A DNA stretch of 64,000 bases, taken from contig NZ_PVYW01000021.1 in NCBI RefSeq assembly GCF_003001675.1, positions 97,870 through 161,869 of the forward strand. Direction: 5' to 3'. The stretch comes from Cohnella sp. SGD-V74 (GTDB taxonomy: Bacteria; Bacillota; Bacilli; Paenibacillales; Paenibacillaceae). Below, piece by piece: positions 1-7,469 of the stretch. Within the stretch, counting starts at the first letter, position 1. The number at the start of each line of letters is the position of its first letter. The translations under genes and the position numbers were made by a program. The notes beneath the pieces were generated by a model. It worked only from the letters and a program-made list of their open reading frames with translations. It searched no databases and was not told the origin of the DNA.

Positions 1-90
1 ATGATCTCTGGCAACTTTGCTTATAGAGCATCCTTTTCGAAGGTTCTCTCGTTTGTATCTCTATTAACAGCACCGATTATGGAAGAATAG
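1..90 (+). other. short open frame at the window edge, unresolved
   Basis: A 29-codon frame runs from an ATG at base 1 to a TAG at 88-90 and ends inside the hairpin that follows. It has no recognisable motif and no ribosome site can be judged because the sequence begins here. It may be the last codons of a gene to the left or a chance frame. The hairpin with a T-run just behind it suggests that some rightward transcript ends here. Confidence 0.2.
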
Positions 91-129
91 CCCCCGGGGT
101 TCCCGGAGGCTATTCTTCCATCTTTTTTG
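81..129 (+). terminator. rho-independent terminator between convergent units
   Basis: Bases 81-92 (GGAAGAATAGCC) pair perfectly with 108-119, and a T-run follows at 124-129. The same 12-bp arm holds the stop codon of the leftward gene (110-112) and that of the short rightward frame, so both ends read ATG GAA GAA TAG. The T-run is on the right, so it should stop rightward transcription best. Confidence 0.7.
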
Positions 130-817
130 ACGCTACAAGCGAGAAAAAGATATGTTCCATCGACTTCAACAAGCCGGCCCATTGCGCGGAATCCCGTGAT
201 TGTTCATACGTAAGGTCCGACCGGCTCCCTAGCGTGGTCTCGTAGGGGCCGCCGTATTTTTTCTCGAAATGGACGACAGCGTTAACCAATTCGGCCAGTT
301 CTTCGGACTCTGTCATCGGTTCTGAGCGTCCCAGACGATCTTGCTCGCGCCCGTATATTTCGGCAGCCTCCGCTACCGTCGTTTGTACGCCGGTCGGAGC
401 GACGTACACAGCGATTTCCGGAATTCGAACCTGTTTGAACCGTTCGCCTTTTTCCACGCCTTGAAAGCGTCCTTGATTGATCCAGTTATTGACGGTGGCA
501 ACGCTGACCCCGAAGAAGCGGGCGACCTCACCGGTAGAATACAAGCGTACGTTCAGCGCGTCTTCGGTTGTTCCGACAGTGACCATATGAACGAACAATC
601 GCTGCAAAGCGCGATGAGGGTTCTTCTCCGTGAGGCAGTTATGAACTTCCTGCAATAAGGTTCCGGGGTTATGGAATGACGTCTTTTCGATGTAGTTCGC
701 CAATGCCATGACGAAAAGAGGCATCTTACTGCTTTCCTGTTCCGGTAGATCTTTGACCAAATCCGAGAGTGTGATCGCTTCGGCAATAGCCATTTCCTTT
801 TCCGCCAGATCGAACAT
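110..817 (-). CDS. helix-turn-helix (MerR/excisionase-type) DNA-binding protein
   Basis: A 235-residue soluble protein. The middle third has a MerR/excisionase-like HTH: a run beginning LYSTGEVARFFGVS followed by ATVNNWINQGRF, then a wing-like segment. The N-terminal and C-terminal parts are helical and match no family I can name. Three in-frame starts exist (GTG 826, ATG 823, ATG 817). GAGG at 826-829 lies 8 bases before ATG 817, which I chose. The promoter and a four-half-site inverted repeat lie directly upstream, so the protein probably represses itself. It could be a free-standing regulator or a remnant of a mobile-element excisionase; no integrase is near. Confidence 0.75.
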   Translation of the reverse strand: MFDLAEKEMAIAEAITLSDLVKDLPEQESSKMPLFVMALANYIEKTSFHNPGTLLQEVHNCLTEKNPHRALQRLFVHMVTVGTTEDALNVRLYSTGEVARFFGVSVATVNNWINQGRFQGVEKGERFKQVRIPEIAVYVAPTGVQTTVAEAAEIYGREQDRLGRSEPMTESEELAELVNAVVHFEKKYGGPYETTLGSRSDLTYEQSRDSAQWAGLLKSMEHIFFSLVASKKMEE

Positions 818-835
818 ATACATCACCTCGCCCCC

Positions 836-864
836 ATTCTAACAGTTTCGTTTCAAAACTTCAA
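836..864 (-). promoter_or_regulatory. sigma-A promoter of the HTH gene
   Basis: Read leftwards, a TTGAAG -35 (complement at 859-864) and a TAGAAT -10 (complement at 836-841) are separated by exactly 17 bases. The -35 hexamer falls inside the operator at 857-894, which fits autorepression. Confidence 0.55.
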
Positions 865-894
865 ATTAACTTAAAATTAAGTTAAAGTTAAGTT
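857..894. promoter_or_regulatory. four-half-site operator
   Basis: Bases 866-874 (TTAACTTAA) and 877-885 (TTAAGTTAA) form a perfect 9-bp inverted repeat with a 2-base spacer. A further half-site lies 11 bases out on each side: AACTTCAA at 857 and TTAAGTT at 888. The half-sites are thus spaced by one helical turn and symmetric about 875/876. It probably binds a dimer of dimers, most simply the HTH protein encoded to the left. Confidence 0.6.
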
Positions 895-972
895 CAAAAC
901 CAGTATAGACCCGTTATGGCTAATATATTCGTGATTCCGCGGAGCGACCGCGAGGCCGACTAGATCCCATTG

Positions 973-981
973 TGCTAAAAT
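973..981 (+). promoter_or_regulatory. extended -10 element before the Btr-like gene
   Basis: TGC followed by TAAAAT at 976-981 makes an extended -10 about 35 bases before the ATG at 1016. No good -35 is visible. Confidence 0.35.
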
Positions 982-1015
982 AGGAAAAAAGCAATCGAAG
1001 AGGGAGGCGGAGAGA

Positions 1016-2641
1016 ATGGACGACCGGCAGCGGCATCATACGAAGGAGTTGTTCGGAATGATCGGGTCGACGCTGGAGACGACGGTCAAGGGAGCGCAGA
1101 TCCGCAAGCATTGTTCCTCTCTCCCCTCTCTTCTGGCGCCCCGTTCGGGCGAGGCGGAGATGTGGCTGGACGGACAGAGGACGATCCTGAACGGCAATCA
1201 GATCGCCTATATTCCTCCCGATGTCGCCATCGAGTGGTGGGCGTCCGGCGGAGAGGCGCAGTTGCAGATCGTCACGTTCGAACGGTACGAACTGGCCGAG
1301 CATTCCAAATCCCGTCTCGTCTATCGGGTCAATCGCGATACCCTTCCGCCGATGACCTACGTCAACTACGCGCTGCCCGAGAAGGCGAACGAACTGCTGC
1401 GCCGTTTGGACGAACGGAAGGAACCCGATGCGGACCTCTCTTCCGCGATACGCGAGCTGCTTCGGAGCGTGTTCTTGGCGGGCGTTCCGTCTGCCGGACG
1501 AGTGTCTCTGATGGACATGTCCATCAGAGGGATCGTCGAATATATGCATCAGCATTACGATAAGAAAGTTACGAGCTCGGGCATGGCGGCCATGATGGGG
1601 TACCATCCCCGTTATTTCTCTGGCCTGTTCCACAAGCAGACGGGCTGGAGCTTCACCGATTACCTTGCCCGCATCCGGGTGGACAAGGCCAAGGAGTGGC
1701 TGCTGAAGAGCGACGAGCCGCTTAATCAGATCGCGCACAAGGTTGGCTATTCGGACGGCTTGTATTTGAGCCGCAAGTTCAGCCAGGTGACCGGCATGCC
1801 GCCCCGCGCGTTCCACAGCCTGCCCAAGCCGAGGCGCATCGTGACGGTGCAGTTCGTCGGCGCGCTGCTGGCGCTCGGCCTGACCCCCGTTGCGGCGCTG
1901 GAAGAGACGATGCACTACTCGGCCGCGATCGCGGACAAGCTGACGGAAGTCGTCCCCCTGCGGATCGACGACAAAATCGTCGAGACAGTAGCCGGGCTGA
2001 ACGCGGACTTGCTCCTTATTCCTACATACGCTTACGCGCAGCGAGAGTGGATAACCGCGCTTGAGAAGCGGATGCCCGTGCTGGCGGTGGACTGGGATAC
2101 GATGGACCGGTTGGAGGAAGTGCGGCACTTAGGCGCGCTGTTGGGCCGGGAAGCCGAGGCGGAAGCGTGGATCGCTTCGTTCCGCCAGAAGGCGGCGCAG
2201 GCCAAGACGGAGCTGGAGAGGAGCGGAGCCGTAGGCAGGGAAGAGACGGTCGCCGTCTACGAGGTGAGCCGCGACGACCATCTCTATGTCTGGAATCATA
2301 CGGCGCGTGCCGCTTCCAACCTTTTTCACATGCTGGGCCTGAACGCTCCTTCGCGGGTCAAGAAGGAGGTTCTGGATCGGAATCGGCATCTGCGCATTCC
2401 GGAATCGCGGCTGTCCGAATATGCGGCCGATCATATGTTCATCATTGCCTGCGAAGGCAACGGAAACTTGGCAAGCACGATGCGGAAGCTGGAGAGCGAT
2501 CCGATATGGAGCGGGCTGGAGGCCGTTCGTCGGCGGCAGGTTTACGTCATGCGGCTGGAGGATTTCCGCTTCAGCGAAGGCTTCGCTCTGGAGAGACAGC
2601 TGGAGCTTCAGATGCATGCGCTGCTGCGTCGGGAAAAATGA
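1016..2641 (+). CDS. AraC-family regulator fused to a siderophore-binding domain (Btr-like)
   Basis: A 541-residue protein in three parts: an N-terminal cupin-like segment (about 1-165), an AraC-type double HTH (about 168-270, including MAAMMGYHPRYFSGLF and IAHKVGYSDGLYLSRKF), and a C-terminal periplasmic-binding-protein fold (about 275-541, starting RRIVTVQFVGALLALG). This is the architecture of B. subtilis Btr (YbbB), where the binding domain senses the ferric siderophore in the cytoplasm and activates an uptake gene. The next gene is a siderophore-binding lipoprotein behind a Fur-like site, which supports that role. GGGAGG lies just upstream of the chosen ATG. The ligand cannot be read from the sequence. 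Confidence 0.88.
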   Translation: MDDRQRHHTKELFGMIGSTLETTVKGAQIRKHCSSLPSLLAPRSGEAEMWLDGQRTILNGNQIAYIPPDVAIEWWASGGEAQLQIVTFERYELAEHSKSRLVYRVNRDTLPPMTYVNYALPEKANELLRRLDERKEPDADLSSAIRELLRSVFLAGVPSAGRVSLMDMSIRGIVEYMHQHYDKKVTSSGMAAMMGYHPRYFSGLFHKQTGWSFTDYLARIRVDKAKEWLLKSDEPLNQIAHKVGYSDGLYLSRKFSQVTGMPPRAFHSLPKPRRIVTVQFVGALLALGLTPVAALEETMHYSAAIADKLTEVVPLRIDDKIVETVAGLNADLLLIPTYAYAQREWITALEKRMPVLAVDWDTMDRLEEVRHLGALLGREAEAEAWIASFRQKAAQAKTELERSGAVGREETVAVYEVSRDDHLYVWNHTARAASNLFHMLGLNAPSRVKKEVLDRNRHLRIPESRLSEYAADHMFIIACEGNGNLASTMRKLESDPIWSGLEAVRRRQVYVMRLEDFRFSEGFALERQLELQMHALLRREK

Positions 2642-2667
2642 AAATCGTCCATAAACAATACGATGAC

Positions 2668-2695
2668 TTTACGCCATGGACAGTCGAAGTATAAT
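2668..2695 (+). promoter_or_regulatory. promoter of the siderophore-binding lipoprotein gene
   Basis: A perfect TATAAT at 2690-2695 has a TTTACG at 2668-2673, 16 bases upstream. The weak -35 suits activation by the Btr-like protein. Confidence 0.55.
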
Positions 2696-2710
2696 CTTGC
2701 TATCATTCCA

Positions 2711-2735
2711 AATGATAATAAAAATCATTTTCATT
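2711..2735. promoter_or_regulatory. fur box: Fur box
   Basis: Bases 2713-2727 read TGATAATAAAAATCA, which matches the 7-1-7 core TGATAAT-N-ATTATCA at 13 of 15 positions, and flanking bases extend the match. It lies just downstream of the TATAAT over the expected transcript start, a usual place for iron-dependent repression. Confidence 0.7.
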
Positions 2736-2751
2736 CAGGGGGATGGCAAGG

Positions 2752-3774
2752 TTGAACAGTCGTCGTAAAGGTTGGATGATTGCCGGCATGCTATTGGCGG
2801 TCGTTCTGTTAATAAGCGCGTGCGGAGGAAAGAAGGAGAACGGGGCGGCGGAGTCGCAGCCGGCATCGGCGAGCGCTTCTCCAGCGGCTTCTCCGTCGGC
2901 GTCGCCTTCGGCAGAAGCGTCGGAGTCCGCGAATTCGGGCATGCGCGATTACGAGAGCGCCAAAGGAGTTATCCAAATTCCGGCCAAGGCGGAACGCGTC
3001 GTCGTAACCGTTCCCGACTATGTCGGCGACGTTATCGCCGCGGGCGTAACGCCGATCGGAGCTCCTCCGATGGTGTTCCAGGCCAGCTACTACAAGGAAT
3101 ACCTGAACGGGGTCGAAAATATCGGAGACGATGCCGGCCCGGCTCTGGAGAAGATCGTGGCGCTCCAGCCCGATCTGATCATCACGTATAACGAGGAAGC
3201 GTACGAGGCGCTGTCCAAAGTCGCTCCTACCGTCTTTATTCCGTACGGACAGTATGCCTACCGCGAACGTCTTCAGGAAATCGGCCGCATTCTCGGCCGC
3301 GAATCCGAAGCTAACGCATGGCTGGACACGTTCGACAAGGCAGTCGCTGAGAAGAAGGAGCTGCTCGCGGACGTGATTGCAAGCGGCAAGACGGTAGCGA
3401 TTTTCGAGATCTGGGAGAAAGAATTGTACCTGTACGGCAAATCGTTCGGCCGCGGCGGCGCCATCCTGTACGACGAGCTGGGGTTGAAAGCGCCGCAGAA
3501 GGTCGTGGACGCCGCGTTCGAGAATGGCTGGGCGCCTCTGTCGCTTGAGTCGATTCCCGAATATTTGGGCGAGGCGGACTATCTGTTCCGCGGACTGCGC
3601 GATCCAAGCGGCAAAAATCAAGCTTCCATAGAGAGCAGCAAGATCTGGAAGGATGTGAAGGCGGTGCAGGCGGGAGCCGTGTACGACTACAACGTGGACG
3701 ACTTCTACTTCCAGGATCCGATCGCTCTCAAGTCCCAACTGGAAGGCATCACGGAATTTTTGCAGAACCATTAA
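2752..3774 (+). CDS. iron-siderophore ABC transporter substrate-binding lipoprotein
   Basis: A 340-residue lipoprotein: a basic N-terminus, a hydrophobic segment, a lipobox ending ISAC, an Ala/Ser/Pro-rich linker, then a FeuA/FhuD-like binding domain (KAERVVVTVPDYVGDVIAAG, later EKIVALQPDLIITYNEE). It should hold a ferric siderophore at the outer membrane face for an importer. An ATG at 2743 touches the AGGGGG at 2737-2742, so the TTG at 2752, nine bases behind it, is the better start. No permease or ATPase gene is nearby, so it must use a transporter encoded elsewhere. It follows the Btr-like regulator and is probably its target. Confidence 0.9.
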   Translation: MNSRRKGWMIAGMLLAVVLLISACGGKKENGAAESQPASASASPAASPSASPSAEASESANSGMRDYESAKGVIQIPAKAERVVVTVPDYVGDVIAAGVTPIGAPPMVFQASYYKEYLNGVENIGDDAGPALEKIVALQPDLIITYNEEAYEALSKVAPTVFIPYGQYAYRERLQEIGRILGRESEANAWLDTFDKAVAEKKELLADVIASGKTVAIFEIWEKELYLYGKSFGRGGAILYDELGLKAPQKVVDAAFENGWAPLSLESIPEYLGEADYLFRGLRDPSGKNQASIESSKIWKDVKAVQAGAVYDYNVDDFYFQDPIALKSQLEGITEFLQNH

Positions 3775-3798
3775 GCCAGCAAAATATGGAGAAGAAAT

Positions 3799-3842
3799 AG
3801 CCCGAGAACCAAGTCGTTAAAGACTTCGCTCTCGGGCTTTTG
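3799..3842 (+). terminator. rho-independent terminator of the lipoprotein gene
   Basis: AGCCCGAGA at 3799-3807 pairs with TCTCGGGCT at 3830-3838. An inner AAGTC/GACTT stem (3811-3815, 3822-3826) and a short T-run complete it. Confidence 0.85.
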
Positions 3843-3896
3843 GATGATGGCATTAATCAAGGCTTGTCCATTTCATGTTTCTTATGAGACGAATCG

Positions 3897-4379
3897 TTAC
3901 TCGTCATCGTCTGAATCATTCGTTTCTATGGATAACTCGGCGGGCGAGTAATATTCGCAAGAGAGGTGTTTAAAACCTTTGTCCCACGTAAGTACGGGTA
4001 AACCAAGCTCTTTGCTAAGTACGCTGAGCTTTATGTCAACAATATCGAGATTCACAGTCCCGTAAAGCTTAACTGCCTCTCGTATTGCGGATGTTGATTC
4101 AATGCCTTCGACGGCAAGTAAAGCCGTAATGCCTGCTGAGATTTCCGCTCTACTTTTGCCGTATGACTTGTTTAGCACAAAGAACATTTCTTCAATCACG
4201 GCGTCCGTGAATACCAAACCCACACGCCCAGCCACGAGCTCGCCGAGTAACCGCTTGGTATCCAAAAACTTCAATTCCGCGTGCTTTCGAGCCGTATCCG
4301 AAGTGGCAAGCTCAATATCGTGCTGACCGACTAGGATGCGCAAACCAATATTCGCATCCGCTAATAACATTGTTTTCAT
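3897..4379 (-). CDS. PIN-domain (VapC-like) ribonuclease toxin
   Basis: A 160-residue protein with the acidic residues of a PIN nuclease: an early Asp (LLADANIGLR), a mid Glu (FTDAVIEEMFF) and the late pair in NLDIVDIKLS and VLTWDKGF. PIN toxins cleave RNA in a metal-dependent way. The C-terminal tail is very acidic. The start lies 5 bases after the stop of the upstream AbrB-like gene, and the ribosome site GGAGGA lies inside that gene, so the two are coupled. The pairing of an AbrB-type antitoxin with a PIN toxin is a standard VapBC arrangement. Base composition is lower in GC than the surroundings, suggesting acquisition by transfer. Confidence 0.8.
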   Translation of the reverse strand: MKTMLLADANIGLRILVGQHDIELATSDTARKHAELKFLDTKRLLGELVAGRVGLVFTDAVIEEMFFVLNKSYGKSRAEISAGITALLAVEGIESTSAIREAVKLYGTVNLDIVDIKLSVLSKELGLPVLTWDKGFKHLSCEYYSPAELSIETNDSDDDE

Positions 4380-4384
4380 TCCAA

Positions 4385-4666
4385 TTATTCCTCCATTTTT
4401 TCACCACGCTGCAATTCATCAGCAATCAGCTCCTCTCGGTATTGATCTCTGAGTTCCTGCACGTCAACAAGTGGTTTGTCCAATTTCATACTGCCAAAGA
4501 CGTCCCAAATGGACACCTTTTTAACCCCGCGAACGAAAAGCCGCTCGCCTTCGACTTCGAACTCCAGGCGATCGCCTTCTTCTATGCCGAGAAAATTTCT
4601 AACTTTAACAGGGATCGCAACGACTCCTTTTGCAGACAGCTTTCCAGTCTCATATTTAGTTGTCAT
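4385..4666 (-). CDS. AbrB/SpoVT-like antitoxin
   Basis: A 93-residue protein with an N-terminal swapped-hairpin AbrB fold (KLSAKGVVAIPVKVRNFLGI, then EEGDRLEFEVEGERLFV) and a C-terminal tail with acidic helices that would wrap a toxin. The N-terminus should bind the operon promoter. It lies directly upstream of the PIN toxin and is its likely antitoxin. No clear operator was found in the AT-rich stretch upstream. Confidence 0.78.
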   Translation of the reverse strand: MTTKYETGKLSAKGVVAIPVKVRNFLGIEEGDRLEFEVEGERLFVRGVKKVSIWDVFGSMKLDKPLVDVQELRDQYREELIADELQRGEKMEE

Positions 4667-5359
4667 TAATTTAGATGCTCCTTACGCGCGACCTGGCACC
4701 ATAAGGTAGATAGTTATATGGTATGGGGTAAGATGGTCGAGCTTATTTTATAGTTTTGGGTGCTTTAAGGTATCGGCTCTGTTCACAATATTACTGTATG
4801 TTAGATTGATCGAATGGTTAATCTGTTGATGATCAATTGTGCTTTGACATGTGAACTTTCTTCTGTAATGCGACGAATCACTGGCCTGCAAGCAGCTGTC
4901 GCTTTTTTTTGTAAGTATTTCTGATCCTTGATGAGTAAAATCATCTCATTGTAGCTGCTTTCTGATTTCCCTTATACAACGCTTTTCCTCGTTCCAGGCA
5001 CCACTCCCTTCAATGAATAAACAGTATTAGCCTAACCTTACCTCTATCATACCACTAACCATTATCAAAAGTAAAGGATAAACAAAAAGTTAAACATACG
5101 AAATATGTAAGACTATCAAAACGTTATTATATGCACGACAATACTTTTTTATAACAACTAAAGCGGCTATTTATGACATGTAGGAGTATTCAGTCACGGA
5201 GTTGCAGTTCTTGGGATATACCTTTCGGAGGGTGTTCGTCAAGGAGCCGCCTATCCGATTGTGCGTTGAACCGCTGAATTCCCTTCGCCCTTTTCGTGCT
5301 GCCTCGGCAGTAGGATATAATCGAGTGTAATGCTAAATATCGAATGGAGAGACGCCATC
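4667..5359. other. AT-rich gene-free stretch
   Basis: About 690 bases without a supportable gene, much richer in A+T than the rest of the window. It holds short chance frames and one GCGAC/GTCGC pairing followed by eight T at 4903-4910, which may be an old terminator. A TATAAT at 5316-5321 probably serves the NUDIX gene. With the toxin-antitoxin pair it looks like a transferred or decayed island from about 3.85 to 5.3 kb. Confidence 0.5.
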
Positions 5360-5818
5360 ATGAAATCGATCCGCAATTCGGCCAAAGCTGTCATTATCCG
5401 GGACGATCGTTTGCTGCTGACCAAGAACAAGGACGACGAGGGCTTCTTCTATCTGTTCCCCGGAGGAGGCCAGGAGAAAGGAGAAGAGCTGAAGGACGCC
5501 GCAGTCCGCGAATGCATGGAGGAGATCGGACAGGAAGTCGAAGTAGGAGAGCTGCTGTTCGTGCGCGAGTATATCGGCAAGAACCATCAATTCGCGGAGT
5601 GGGATTCCGACGTTCACCAAGTCGAGTTTTATTTTCGATGCAGCCTGAAGCATCCGGATTCCGCAATGGGCAACGGTATCCATCCGGACGAGCATCAAGT
5701 GGGAGTCGAATGGGTCCCGTTCGCTCGGCTCGACGAAATTCGGGTGTATCCGAGCGCTTTGGGAGAGAAGATCCGCAGCGGAGTTTATAGTCCTTGCTAT
5801 GTAGGGGATGTGGGATGA
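5360..5818 (+). CDS. NUDIX hydrolase
   Basis: A 152-residue NUDIX domain protein. The NUDIX box is clear: GGQEKGE, seven residues, then RECMEEIG, giving the metal-binding glutamates. Such enzymes hydrolyse a nucleoside diphosphate linked to another group; the substrate is not predictable here. An ATG at 5330 is only nine bases after a TATAAT (5316-5321), so the ATG at 5360, with GGAGAG eight bases before it, is the more likely start. It is followed by the ArsR-type unit but separated from it by an operator. Confidence 0.82.
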   Translation: MKSIRNSAKAVIIRDDRLLLTKNKDDEGFFYLFPGGGQEKGEELKDAAVRECMEEIGQEVEVGELLFVREYIGKNHQFAEWDSDVHQVEFYFRCSLKHPDSAMGNGIHPDEHQVGVEWVPFARLDEIRVYPSALGEKIRSGVYSPCYVGDVG

Positions 5819-5832
5819 GTTGACCGAATCAT

Positions 5833-5860
5833 ACATATGTAATAAAATTATTACACATGT
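5833..5860. promoter_or_regulatory. operator of the ArsR-type regulator
   Basis: ACATATGTAATAA (5833-5845) and TTATTACACATGT (5848-5860) are inverted repeats matching at 12 of 13 positions with a 2-base spacer. This size and AT-rich symmetry are typical of ArsR-family sites, and it lies 30 bases before the regulator start. Confidence 0.65.
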
Positions 5861-5889
5861 AACATTCGCGAGTGGATGTGGAGGTGCCT

Positions 5890-6225
5890 ATGAGCATTAA
5901 CGGAAATGAACTGCTTCAAGTTTTCGAAGCTCTGGCGAACCCTCACCGATTGCGAATTGTTGCGGCGTTGCGGGAGCAGAGGAAATATGTGAGCGAACTG
6001 GCGAGAGAAGTCCGGATGAGTCGTCCTTTGCTGTATTTGCACTTGCAGCGATTGGAGGCTGCGGGTTTGGTGACCGGCAATCTGGAGCTGTCCGACAGCG
6101 GTAAGGCGATGAAGTTTTACGAGCTTGCCGACTTCGAGTTTCACGTCACTTCCGAGACGGTCGCCGAAGCGACCAAGACGCTTCAGGAGCCCCCGTCTTC
6201 CAAGACGAATGAGGAGGAAGAGTAG
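5890..6225 (+). CDS. ArsR-family winged-helix regulator
   Basis: A 111-residue winged-helix protein. The HTH is seen in ALANPHRLRIVAALREQ, VSELAREVRMSRPLLYLHL and QRLEAAGLV, the usual ArsR/SmtB pattern. No metal-binding cysteines are present, so it probably senses something other than a thiophilic metal. The ATG at 5890 follows GGAGGTG; an upstream in-frame codon at 5872 lacks a site. It sits behind its probable operator, and the ATG of the next frame directly follows its TAG. Confidence 0.85.
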   Translation: MSINGNELLQVFEALANPHRLRIVAALREQRKYVSELAREVRMSRPLLYLHLQRLEAAGLVTGNLELSDSGKAMKFYELADFEFHVTSETVAEATKTLQEPPSSKTNEEEE

Positions 6226-6543
6226 ATGGACTTCAATATCTACGGCTATTTGGGAATGGCATTCGCGTTCGGAATTCTGGTGCTGATCGTTATTTTGCTG
6301 GTGGTGCTGATCAAGCAGAGCTTCAAGACGAAGCACTTGAAGCTGACGAGCCAGGCGGACGCCGAATTCCGCAAGCTGGCGGAGAGCTCGGGCTCGACAA
6401 GATGTATGAAGCGCATCGCCACGCGGGGATGGCCTCCTTCGCGCTGCTCATTCTGCACTTTGCCGTTATCCCGCTCGCGCCGGGAGAGGCGCCTCCTGGG
6501 CGGGCTCCGGGATATATCGCGTTGGGAGGCTTCGTCATCATGA
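6226..6543 (+). pseudogene. 5' part of a small membrane protein gene, disrupted
   Basis: The first 54 or so residues look real: one strong membrane helix (FGILVLIVILLVVLIKQ) and a charged segment ending AEFRKLAESS, with a good ribosome site (GAGGAGGAAG) overlapping the end of the ArsR gene. From about base 6390 the reading turns into Arg/Ser/Pro-rich sequence typical of an out-of-frame read, while another frame becomes coding for a ferric-reductase-like protein. Either a deletion has joined two genes out of frame, or one indel has split a single gene. Confidence 0.5.
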
Positions 6544-7469
6544 CGCTGATCGCTCTGGCCCCCCGTCTTCCCGGCCTTCGGAGGCTTATTCGCATCGGCT
6601 ACGGCAAATGGCGGATTTCGCACAAATTCATCGGCATTTTTTTCATTATGGGAACCGCTCATATGCTGCTCGTCGATACGCTGATCCGCACGTCTCCCGT
6701 GCTGTTTTCGACTCTGCTGGTCGCTATCGCGACAGGCATCGCTTCCTACCTGTATGCGGAGCTGATCGCTCCGTTAACGAGGCGCCGGTCATCTTATCGG
6801 GTGCTGAACGTGAACCGGCTGAACGCCAAAGTTGCGGAGGTCGTCCTTCAGCCGATGAGGAAACGGCTGTCCTATCGAGCCGGCCAGTTTCTCTTTATTC
6901 GGTTCAAAGGCGACAAGGCATTGGCGGAACCGCATCCGTTCACGATCAGCAGCTCGCCGGGAGAACGCGATCTGAGGCTGACGATCGGTAAGGCGGGTGA
7001 TTTCACCTCGTATCTGTACGAACGTCTGCAAGCAGGAACGGTAGCGATCGCCGAGGGAGGCTACGGATCGTTGGACTACCGTCAGGGCGGCGAGGAGCAG
7101 ATTTGGATCGCGGGCGGGATTGGCGTGACTCCCTTCATCAGTTGGATTCGCGACATGTCCGGGCAGGCAGGTCCGGATCGTCGGATCGATTTCTACTATT
7201 CGGCGAGAACCCGTGAAGAGGCGCTGTTCGTCGACGAAATATTGGCGGTGGAGAGCAGGAGCGGGCGCTTTCGCGCTCATATCTTCTATACTTCGCTCGA
7301 GGGCAGATTTACGGTGGAGGATGTGCTGCGGACGACAACCGGCAAGCTGGCCCGCAAGCACGTGTACATGTGCGGTCCAGAGACGATGCTGGCCGCATTC
7401 CGGGTTGAATTCCGCAAGCGGGGCGTACCGCGAAGCGCCATCCATGACGAGAGGTTTGTTTTCAGGTAA
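6402..7469 (+). pseudogene. ferric-reductase-like flavocytochrome, 5'-truncated
   Basis: The 355-residue frame has about four membrane helices with histidines suited to haem (YEAHRHAG, LILHFAVIP, RISHKFIG, GTAHMLL), then a ferredoxin-reductase-type FAD part (PHPFTISSSPGE) and an NAD part (IWIAGGIGVTPFISWI, YMCGPETML). This is the NOX/FRE-type membrane reductase fold. Codons before the ATG at 6402 still read GELGLDK, as in the middle of a family member, so the N-terminal helix is missing and the ATG has no ribosome site. It overlaps the convergent germination gene by 8 bases. It may be inactive, or expressed as a fusion by frameshifting. Confidence 0.65.

Noticed and set aside
4870..4910. Possible terminator in the AT-rich gap (GCGAC/GTCGC plus eight T)
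   Set aside because: Only five base pairs in the outer stem and no gene ends nearby, so I mention it only as part of the gap.
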